The notes beneath the pieces are model-generated. The model saw only the letters and a program-made list of their open reading frames with translations. It made no database searches and had not been told where the DNA came from. Position numbers and translations under genes: made by a program. From contig JARRNO010000089.1 of the NCBI GenBank assembly GCA_037384885.1, positions 1-12,151 of the forward strand: DNA of 12,151 nucleotides, written 5' to 3'. Within the stretch, counting starts at the first letter, position 1, and each line of letters opens with the position of its first letter. Below, piece after piece: positions 6,803-12,151 of this stretch. The DNA is from JARRNO01 sp037384885 (lineage in GTDB: Bacteria > Acidobacteriota > UBA4820 > DSQY01).

Positions 6803-7591
6803 ATGTGTCTTCTCCTGATTGCCCACAAGGTCCACCCGGATTTTGAACTCGTCATTGCTGCCAATCGCGACGAGACCTACGACCGGCCCACGGAGCCGGC
6901 CCGCTTCTGGTCGGACGCTCCCAACCTGCTGGCCGGACGGGACCTCATGGCGGGTGGAACCTGGCTGGGAGTGACGAAAGAGGGGCGCATCGCCGGGCTG
7001 ACCAATTACCGGGAGCCCGGAAGGACCCGCGGCGACGCCCCCTCCAGGGGGCACCTCGTTGAGAACTACCTGAAGCGGGACGATCCGCCTCCCGCGTTCT
7101 TGGATTACCTTAAGGCAAAGGGGAAGCGTTACAACGGATTCGCCATGCTTTTCGGTGTCCCGGGTACTCTCTTCTACACCACGAACCGCAATTCCCATCC
7201 CCGCGAACTGGAACCCGGCGTGCACGGGCTGAGCAACAGCCTGCTCGACACGCCCTGGCCGAAAGTCGAAAAGGGACGACGCCGCCTGCGGGAGATCCTG
7301 GAGAGCGGGCAGGACCAGGACATACCCACGGCGCTTTTTACGCTGCTTCACGACCGGGAAATTCCTCCGGACGGCGCGCTGCCTGTCACGGGGGTCGGGC
7401 CGGAATGGGAACGCAAGCTCGCTCCCCTGTTCGTCCAGACGCCGGAATACGGGACGCGTTGTTCGACCTTGGTCCTGGCCCGCAAAGACGGAACTATCTG
7501 GTTTGAAGAACGAACCTGGCGGCCCGGGGATACGGCCGGTCCGGTCCGAACCTACGATTTCAAAGTGGAACGGACCTCGGGAAGCCGCTGA
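6803..7591 (+). CDS. NRDE family protein (TANGO2 homologue)
   Basis: 262 aa. It begins MCLLLIAHKVHPDFELVIAA and then NRDETYDRP: the N-terminal Cys2 and the NRDE motif (residues 21-24) that define the NRDE/TANGO2 family. Further family features are visible: 'PARFW', 'LLAGRDLMAGGTWLGVTKEG' and 'AGLTNYREP', followed by 'HGLSNSLLDTPWPKVEKGR' and 'YGTRCSTLVLARKDGTIWFE' near the C-terminus. The fold is Ntn-hydrolase-like with Cys2 as potential nucleophile. Human TANGO2 is linked to lipid/haem-related metabolism and some relatives have been tied to haem trafficking, but the bacterial role is unsettled. It has a normal length and no signal peptide. It lies 12 bases behind the SDR gene with only a weak GGGGG ribosome site. 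Its TGA stop is part of a TGATCA that also gives the stop of the opposing gene. Confidence 0.92.
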   Translation: MCLLLIAHKVHPDFELVIAANRDETYDRPTEPARFWSDAPNLLAGRDLMAGGTWLGVTKEGRIAGLTNYREPGRTRGDAPSRGHLVENYLKRDDPPPAFLDYLKAKGKRYNGFAMLFGVPGTLFYTTNRNSHPRELEPGVHGLSNSLLDTPWPKVEKGRRRLREILESGQDQDIPTALFTLLHDREIPPDGALPVTGVGPEWERKLAPLFVQTPEYGTRCSTLVLARKDGTIWFEERTWRPGDTAGPVRTYDFKVERTSGSR

Positions 7592-8514
7592 TCAGGCGGA
7601 GCCGTCCCCCCGCAGCCCCCACTCCTGTCGTTCCAACCAGGAAGAAACGGCATTCATGCCCCTGTCCAGGGTAGTCTGCGCACGAAATCCCAGTTCCTCT
7701 TCCGCCTTGGTCCCGTTGAAGGTCGTTTCTTGCAGGGTGAACCGGACCGCGCTCCGGGTGAAGCGCGGGGGACGGCCGGTGATTTTAGAGCCGGCCTCCG
7801 CCAGCGCGGCAACGGCCAGGGCAACCCACGCGGGGGCCGATTTCATGGGCGCGTGGCCGATCATGGCAGCCAGCCGGGAGAAGAACTCCCGGATTGTGAC
7901 CGCTTGCGGGCCGCATAGAATGTAGGTCTCTCCCGGCCTGCCTCTTTCCAGCGCCGCCAGAATCCCCCGGGCCAAATCCTCAATGAAGATAGGCTGGACT
8001 ATCCCCTTTCCACCGCCGGGAAGAATCATCTTGCCGGCCCGGATCAGCCGCAGGGGGCCCAGCGTCCAGGTTTCGTCGCCGGGGCCGTAAACCTGCGCGG
8101 GCTGGACGACCACCCCGGGTAGGCCCCTTTCTCGGACCAGGTTCAGTATGACGCGCTGTCCCTGCAATTTGGTGTCGCTGTAAAAATCCCCAGGGCGAAT
8201 TCCGCGAGCCGGCGCGTGCCTTCCACATTGACCGCCCGGAAATAGGACAGGGGCTTGAATTCATCTCCAAGAACCCCTGCGCAGTGAATGACCTTTGAAC
8301 ACCCGTGAACTGCTTCTTCGAGGCTTGTGGGATCGGTCATGTCTCCTTGCTGGATCAGAGCGCCCCGGGCCGAAAGTCCCGCGGTTTTTGCCGGATTCCG
8401 CGCCAGGATTTTGACCGAGGCGCCTTCGTCCAGGAGACGGTGGACAACCGCCCCACCTACAAGCCCTGTGGCGCCCGTCACCAGGATAGGCTGGGACTTC
8501 ATTCCCGGGGTCAT
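7592..8514 (-). pseudogene. NAD-dependent epimerase/dehydratase (extended SDR), broken by an internal frame-shifting deletion
   Basis: The upstream frame (from 8514) reads ILVTGATGLVGGAVVHRLLD, then 'VIHCAGVLGD' and 'FRAVNVEGTRRLAEFAL' (Leu108 at about 8191), then leaves homology and stops. A second frame resumes at once with PGDFYSDTKLQGQRVILN, keeping the YxxxK motif (Tyr at 8182-8180), and continues through 'VVQPAQVYGPGD', 'FIEDLARGILAAL' and 'GETYILCGP' to the stop at 7592. Joined, 108 plus 199 residues give about 307, against about 330-340 usual. What is missing is the strand carrying the catalytic Ser/Thr ('..V.VSS.GVYG..') normally between these parts, about 25-30 residues, with a net loss of 3k+1 bases. 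As written the product would lack activity. The ATG at 8514 overlaps the stop of the upstream gene (ATGA), with GGGAGCGGGAGG just before. It may be real gene decay or an assembly/sequencing error; both flanks look well conserved, so decay would be recent. Confidence 0.85.
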
Positions 8515-8942
8515 GGCCTCCCGCTCCCACGAAGAGGCCCGGCCGGTAGAAATGGGGCGCTGCCTCCGCCCAGCCGCACACGGCGCTCCAATTCCAGAGC
8601 GAATCTTTGGGTCTCTTCATTCAGCCGACTTACGAAGAATCCCGAACAGAGAGAAAGACCCTCCTGCGACCAATAGACTTTGACAAGCGTCCTGCCCATC
8701 AGCCACTGGCCGGCGTGCCAAGTTCCCGTGCCGATGGTGGTGACCAGATGATAAGGAATGATCAGCGGGGCGCGCGTCAAGGCCCGTTGGAAACTGAATC
8801 CTTGGTCCGTGAACCGCCATTCGCCAAGACCTCTGGCGAAGAAGTGATGCTCTTTGTACCGCTTCCACCACTTGCCGTCGATCTCTGTGCCCAGGTAAGA
8901 GCCCACGCGGTTTTCCAGGTCGACGCCTCTTCCTTTTTTCAC
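8511..8942 (-). CDS. Conserved-looking orphan, Trp/aromatic-rich, coupled to the epimerase gene
   Basis: 143 aa with a GTG start at 8942, supported by GGAGG 5 bases upstream. I do not recognise the family. The sequence is rich in aromatic residues: 'GKWWKRYKEHHFFARGLGEW' near the start, then 'PYHLVTTIGTGTWHAGQWLM', 'VKVYWSQEGLSLCSGFFVSR' and an amphipathic helix 'LNEETQRFALELERRVR'. The alternation of short strands with one C-terminal helix would fit a PH-like fold, but that is inference. There is no signal peptide or clear transmembrane span. Its TGA overlaps the epimerase ATG (ATGA at 8514-8511), so the two were evolved to be translated together. It is divergent from the small exported protein at 9118. 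Confidence 0.72.
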   Translation of the reverse strand: MKKGRGVDLENRVGSYLGTEIDGKWWKRYKEHHFFARGLGEWRFTDQGFSFQRALTRAPLIIPYHLVTTIGTGTWHAGQWLMGRTLVKVYWSQEGLSLCSGFFVSRLNEETQRFALELERRVRLGGGSAPFLPAGPLRGSGRP

Positions 8943-9117
8943 TTCCGCCTCCGGTGCTGCTGTCTTATTCGGAAATTACCCCTCCATCATAGCACGCCGG
9001 GCCCGCCGCTTACGCCCGCCTTCGTCCGCGGATTGAGGCGGCGCAAGCGTTCCAGCTGCCGGGCATATTTCCTCGCATTGATTGTTTTTATCATCCTGGC
9101 ATAGGAGGTGTACACCA

Positions 9118-9477
9118 ATGAAACTCTCTTTCAAACACCTGCTTGTCACTGCATCGGTTCTTGCCTTTGCAGCATTCAGCCTTTCGGCGCTCGCCCGCAC
9201 CCAAACGATGAAGAAGATGGGCGACATGACGATCAAAGGCCAGATTTCCCACATGACTCTTGAGTCCGGCGCCCGGAAGAAAACCGGTGATCTCGGAATC
9301 CTCACCGGTAATGGCAGGGTTTTCCGGCTTGTCATGAACAAGAAAGATCCCGCACTCTTCAAAAGGGCCGAAAAGGCGGCGGACGACACTGAATACGTTC
9401 GTGTCAGCGGCCCCGTCATAGACAAAGGCGGCGTCTACACGATGACCGTGGACCACTTGAGCGAACATCTGTTTTAG
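9118..9477 (+). CDS. Small exported protein of unknown function
   Basis: 119 aa. The start at 9118 is fixed by a perfect AGGAGGTG (9103-9110) 7 bases upstream and by an immediate signal peptide (MKLSFKHLLVTASVLAFAAF, cleavage near SALA-RT at about residue 27). An in-frame start at 9082 would lengthen the signal region and lacks an RBS. The mature part is about 92 residues, predominantly beta: 'MTIKGQISHMTLES', 'GDLGILTGNGRVFRLVMNKK', 'EYVRVSGPVIDKGGVYTMTV' and 'DHLSEHLF'. The pattern 'I.G.I......LT..G..F.L......Y..V.G.V....G...T.' resembles small periplasmic OB-fold-like proteins; no named family is claimed. Monocistronic, followed by an intrinsic terminator. Expression may be high, given the strong RBS and clean terminator. 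Confidence 0.85.
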   Translation: MKLSFKHLLVTASVLAFAAFSLSALARTQTMKKMGDMTIKGQISHMTLESGARKKTGDLGILTGNGRVFRLVMNKKDPALFKRAEKAADDTEYVRVSGPVIDKGGVYTMTVDHLSEHLF

Positions 9478-9524
9478 AAACAACAGGCTGTTTCTGACCA
9501 CGAACAACCGCACCAAAATGGAAC

Positions 9525-9564
9525 TCCCCGCCGCAGGATATGCCAGGACGGCGGGGATTTTTTA
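9525..9564 (+). terminator. Intrinsic (Rho-independent) terminator
   Basis: TCCCCGCCG (9525-9533) pairs perfectly with CGGCGGGGA (9549-9557), a 9-bp GC-rich stem with a 15-base loop, followed by six T (9558-9563). It ends the transcript of the small exported protein. On the minus strand the sequence before the stem contains no comparable T-run, so it mainly serves the plus strand, although it lies just 24 bases beyond the stop of the convergent HAD gene. Confidence 0.9.
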
Positions 9565-9587
9565 TATGGCGGTCCTCCCAGGCTGCT

Positions 9588-10082
9588 TCAGCGTCTCAAA
9601 GTGGCCGCCAGTCTCAAGGGGTTGAGCAGAAGGCTCAGTCCGTCAACGGGATCCTTGACCACGATATGGGCGGCCATGAGAGCCGGTGCGGCGCACCCTT
9701 CCGGTCCCAGGACAGCGATCCCGAGGGCGGCCGTTTCGAGCATGGCCACGTCGTTCATACCGTTCCCCATGGCCGCCGAATGCTCTCGGCCGAGGCTCCT
9801 GACGAACTGCGCCTTCACGGGCCCTCCTTCGGCTTCCCTGGAAATCGTCCGGACGTGGAGTCCCTTGATCTCTTTGAGGTTTTCCGCCGTACCGAACGTA
9901 TTCGCCGTCAAGACGTGGACATCCAGGACGGAAACGAGCCGCGCGAGGTGCTCTTCCACACCCGCGATGAGCCGGCCGTCCAAAGCAAGGGTGCCGTTGA
10001 GGTCGAGCACGAGATGTTGAAGAAGCAGCTCCCGTCCGTGGGGAGGCGTAATCGCAATTCCTTCAGCCTTTTTCATGGTCAT
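9588..10082 (-). CDS. HAD-superfamily protein, 'soluble P-type ATPase' type (COG4087-like)
   Basis: 164 aa from the ATG at 10082; a second ATG two codons later (10076) is equally possible. A longer frame to 10184 would overlap the Ggt gene and has only Arg-rich junk. HAD motifs in order: motif I HLVLDLNGTL (nucleophile Asp27, with Asn29 in place of the usual second Asp), motif II Thr59 in VLTANTFG, motif III Lys90, and motif IV GNGMNDVAMLE (106-116, with Asn110/Asp111). The C-terminal 'GIAVLGPEG...ALMAAHIVV', then 'LLLNPLRLAATLRR', matches the small HADs that resemble the P domain of P-type ATPases but have no membrane part. D.NGT in motif I is usual for this subgroup. The physiological substrate is unknown; phosphatase activity is the default guess. 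It begins 11 bases after the ggt stop, so it is co-transcribed with ggt. Confidence 0.88.
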   Translation of the reverse strand: MTMKKAEGIAITPPHGRELLLQHLVLDLNGTLALDGRLIAGVEEHLARLVSVLDVHVLTANTFGTAENLKEIKGLHVRTISREAEGGPVKAQFVRSLGREHSAAMGNGMNDVAMLETAALGIAVLGPEGCAAPALMAAHIVVKDPVDGLSLLLNPLRLAATLRR

Positions 10083-10093
10083 GCCCTCGCCGT

Positions 10094-11818
10094 TCAGTAT
10101 CCGGCCGCTTCTCCGGCGGGCCGGCGGTCGTCGTTCGCGCCGGAAAGAACACCGGTAGCCGGATTGCGGGTGATGGCTTCGCACGCCCCCCAGGGAGGCT
10201 GCACCTTCATCTTGTAGCCCATGTCCTCGAGGATCCTCGAGGTGTCCGGGGATAATGCCCGCGGTTCAGCATAAAGCACGTCGGGGAGTCCTTGAAAGTG
10301 AATTCGCGGCGCGTCCACGGCCTGCCGGATGTTCATGCCGTGGTCGATAACGTTCAAAATACTTTCGAGTGTAATCGTGATAATGCGCGATCCGCCCGGG
10401 CTGCCCGTGACCATCACGAGCTTGCCGTCTTTGAAGACCATCGTGGGCGCCATGGAGCTCAGGGGGCGCTTGCCCGGCTCGACTTCGTTGGTCTTGCCCT
10501 GAACCAGCCCGTACATGTTGGGCACTCCCGGCTTGCTGGTAAAGTCGTCCATTTCATCGTTCAGAAAGAAGCCCGTGTCGCCCGCCATGTGCCCGGATCC
10601 GAACCACGCATTTAAGGTATACGTGACGGCCGCGGCGTTGCCCCGCGCGTCCACGATGGAATAATGGGTCGTGTCCACGCCCTCGCTGAACGGCGAGGCC
10701 TTCTTCAAGACGGGGCCGGCCTTGTCCGGTTGAATCCGGGACCGGATCCAGGCGGCGTGTTCCTTCGACAAGAGAGACTTCAGGGGATTATGGACAAAAT
10801 CCGGATCGCCGAGATAGGTGTTGCGGTCGGCGTAAGCGTAGCGCATGGCCTCCGCCATCAAGTGAACGCCCCGGGCGGAATGAAAGCCGAGCTTGGCCAT
10901 GGGGTAGCCGGCGAGCACATCCAGAATCTCGCAAAGCGTGGTTCCGCCCGAACTTGGGGGAGGTGAGGACACGATGGTGTATCCGCGGTAATGTCCCGTG
11001 ACGGGGGCCATTTCTTCAACAGTGTATCGAGCCAGGTCTTTCCGGCTCAGGATTCCCCCGTTTTTCTTCGAGGCCTTGACGATGGTGCCGGCGATAGAAC
11101 CTTGGTAAAAGGCGGCGGAACCCTCCTTTTCGATCAATTCCAGAGTGTGGGCAAGCTGCGGCTGGCGGAATATTTGCCCCGGCTTGAAGGGTGTTCCGTG
11201 ATCGAGGAAAATGGCGGCCACGTTGGGTTCACAGGAGAAGTCCTTCGTGCTGGAGTTCATGATTTCCACATCGCCCGGCGTTAAAACGAAGCCTTTTCGC
11301 GCCAGTTGAATCGCGGGCGCCATGACTTGCCGGCGGCTCATGGTGCCGTATTTCCTCAAGGCGGTATCGAGTCCCATGACCGTTCCGGGAACGCCGATGC
11401 TCAACCAGCTGCGGGTGCTGAGCCCTTTGACGACGTTACCCTGCTTGTTCAGGAAAATGTCCGGGCGCGCTCTGAGGGGGGCCTTTTCCCGGAAGTTCAG
11501 AAAAATATTGCGGCCGTCGCGCAGGTGGATCAGCATGAACCCTCCGCCGCCGATATTGCCGCAGCAGGGATGAACGACCGCGAGAGCGTATCCCACGGCC
11601 ACCGCCGCATCCACGGCGTTTCCACCGTCCTTGAGAATGCGGACGCCCACCTGGGTGGCGAGGTGCTGGGCGGTGACCACCATGCCATGCCGTGCCCGCA
11701 CGGGCGGAGGCACCGCGGCGTTGGAGGGGAGCGCCAGAAAAACTCCGAAGAGCGACACGCAAAGCAGTAAACCGCGAAGATGTTGGAAAAGTGTGGGTCG
11801 AGGCAGCTTTTTTCCCAT
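10094..11818 (-). CDS. ggt: Gamma-glutamyltranspeptidase (glutathione hydrolase), periplasmic
   Basis: 574 aa from the ATG at 11818, chosen for GAAGG about 8 bases upstream and the immediate signal peptide (MGKKLPRPTLFQHLRGLLLC, hydrophobic core to about residue 31, cleavage near SNA-A). Extension to a TTG at 11872 is unneeded. Family landmarks: 'GMVVTAQHLATQVGVRILKD' then 'GGNAVDAAVAVGYAL' (large-subunit start), 'GNIGGGGFML', 'SSPPPSSGGTTL', the autoprocessing/catalytic Thr383 in DTTHYSIVD, 'AVTYTLNAWFGSG', 'DEMDDFTSKPGVPN', oxyanion-hole PLSSM (452-456), GSPGGS (472-477) and the C-terminal AAGY. The proenzyme self-cleaves before Thr383 into large and small subunits and hydrolyses or transfers the gamma-glutamyl group of glutathione and related compounds in the periplasm. 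All key residues are present. First gene of an operon with the HAD protein. Confidence 0.97.
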   Translation of the reverse strand: MGKKLPRPTLFQHLRGLLLCVSLFGVFLALPSNAAVPPPVRARHGMVVTAQHLATQVGVRILKDGGNAVDAAVAVGYALAVVHPCCGNIGGGGFMLIHLRDGRNIFLNFREKAPLRARPDIFLNKQGNVVKGLSTRSWLSIGVPGTVMGLDTALRKYGTMSRRQVMAPAIQLARKGFVLTPGDVEIMNSSTKDFSCEPNVAAIFLDHGTPFKPGQIFRQPQLAHTLELIEKEGSAAFYQGSIAGTIVKASKKNGGILSRKDLARYTVEEMAPVTGHYRGYTIVSSPPPSSGGTTLCEILDVLAGYPMAKLGFHSARGVHLMAEAMRYAYADRNTYLGDPDFVHNPLKSLLSKEHAAWIRSRIQPDKAGPVLKKASPFSEGVDTTHYSIVDARGNAAAVTYTLNAWFGSGHMAGDTGFFLNDEMDDFTSKPGVPNMYGLVQGKTNEVEPGKRPLSSMAPTMVFKDGKLVMVTGSPGGSRIITITLESILNVIDHGMNIRQAVDAPRIHFQGLPDVLYAEPRALSPDTSRILEDMGYKMKVQPPWGACEAITRNPATGVLSGANDDRRPAGEAAGY

Positions 11819-11890
11819 GTTAAATGCCTTCAAGAACGAGACCGGCCGGCTGGCCGGGTGAGTGAACGGCAATGGCGCCCTCTTGCGGAC

Positions 11891-11896
11891 AATATA
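11891..11896 (-). promoter_or_regulatory. Candidate -10 box for the ggt operon
   Basis: On the minus strand this reads TATATT (5/6 to consensus), with a poor -35 (TTCATT) 17 bases upstream. It would give a leader of about 65 bases for ggt. It lies in the 161-base gap between ggt and the divergent tRNA gene and is the best candidate there, but the -35 is weak. Confidence 0.35.
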
Positions 11897-11940
11897 CTCC
11901 AGGAGGTGTATGGAATGAAGGCCGGTGAGCGGTCACCGGA

Positions 11941-11969
11941 TTGCCCGGACAGCGAAAAGCCCTTATAAT
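11941..11969 (+). promoter_or_regulatory. Sigma-70-type promoter of tRNA-Ser
   Basis: TTGCCC (11941-11946, 4/6 to TTGACA) and a perfect TATAAT (11964-11969) are separated by the ideal 17 bases. Transcription would start near 11976, only a few bases before the mature tRNA 5' end at 11980. The GC-rich TCCGCGCCC between -10 and the tRNA resembles the discriminator seen at stringently controlled stable-RNA promoters. Confidence 0.7.
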
Positions 11970-11979
11970 ATCCGCGCCC

Positions 11980-12069
11980 GGAGAGATGGCCGAGTGGTCG
12001 AAGGCGTCGGTCTCGAAAACCGATGTCCGGGAAACCGGACCGGGGGTTCGAATCCCCCTCTCTCCGCCA
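11980..12069 (+). tRNA. tRNA-Ser, anticodon CGA (reads UCG)
   Basis: A complete 90-base type II tRNA with the CCA end encoded (12067-12069). The acceptor stem GGAGAGA (11980-11986) pairs with TCTCTCC (12059-12065), with discriminator G12066, as usual for bacterial tRNA-Ser. The anticodon stem TCGGT/ACCGA encloses loop CTCGAAA, putting CGA at 12014-12016. A long variable arm, GTCCGG-GAAA-CCGGAC (12025-12040), is the serine identity feature. The T arm is GGGGG-TTCGAAT-CCCCC (12042-12058). No integrase or att duplication is seen next to its 3' end within the 82 bases available. Confidence 0.97.
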
Positions 12070-12151
12070 AAGGGCTCCACGCAACGGCTTCCCACAAAGG
12101 ACAACTTGGAAAGGGGATTCGAAGGGCGGGGAAGTGTCCATGGTTTTCGAG

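Noticed and set aside
9540..10217. Plus-strand frame of 225 codons opposite the HAD gene.
   Set aside because: The minus strand carries all HAD motifs in order; the plus translation has no motif and is a shadow.
12140..12151. ATG at 12140 (MVFE...) running off the right edge, a possible start of the next gene.
   Set aside because: Only four codons are visible and the upstream GGGCGGGGAAG is not a clear ribosome site; there is too little to support a feature.
11980..12151. tRNA-Ser as an integration site for a mobile element.
   Set aside because: tRNA genes are common targets, but no integrase, no repeat of the tRNA 3' end and no phage-like genes are seen in the window.
1..12151. CRISPR array, toxin-antitoxin pair or defence cassette.
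   Set aside because: No regularly spaced repeats, no paired small overlapping toxin/antitoxin genes and no nuclease, helicase or reverse-transcriptase genes of defence type were found; RadA is housekeeping.

Overview
The window reads as an ordinary stretch of a GC-rich (about 60% by eye) Gram-negative bacterial chromosome. An outer-membrane DUF481 protein, several Sec-exported periplasmic proteins and strong AGGAGG-type ribosome binding sites point to a proteobacterium-like organism. The protein flavour suggests a deltaproteobacterium (Desulfobacterota), but no marker here proves that. I see no phage genes, transposase, CRISPR array, toxin-antitoxin pair or defence cassette, and I did not find a convincing new multi-gene system.

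Layout, left to right. (1) 41-1427, plus strand: a DUF481 outer-membrane protein and a LURP-one/scramblase-like protein, probably one operon. (2) 1432-2472, minus: a secreted YVTN/YncE-type beta-propeller protein, convergent with the first operon and divergent from the next gene. (3) 2597-4219, plus: a zinc-ribbon, single-membrane-span protein of unknown function, then an exported protein with two BON domains. (4) 4220-4624: a 405-base stretch with no supported gene, holding a perfect hairpin, a short ORF with a good Shine-Dalgarno sequence and an extended -10 promoter that abuts the radA start. (5) 4625-7591, plus: radA, a short-chain dehydrogenase and a TANGO2/NRDE-family protein; between the first two lies a pair of mutually exclusive hairpins. 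(6) 7592-8942, minus: a tryptophan-rich orphan translationally coupled (ATGA) to an NAD-dependent epimerase gene that is broken by an internal frame-shifting deletion. (7) 9118-9477, plus: a small exported protein followed by a clear intrinsic terminator. (8) 9588-11818, minus: gamma-glutamyltranspeptidase and a HAD-superfamily 'soluble P-type ATPase'-like protein in one operon. (9) 11980-12069, plus: tRNA-Ser(CGA) with its own promoter.

Functionally the window mixes housekeeping (RadA in recombination and repair, tRNA-Ser), envelope proteins (DUF481, BON, beta-propeller, a small exported protein) and glutathione/gamma-glutamyl salvage (Ggt). The points most worth a second look are the broken epimerase, the apparently leaderless radA transcript, the competing hairpins after radA and the single TGATCA hexamer that supplies stop codons to two convergent genes.
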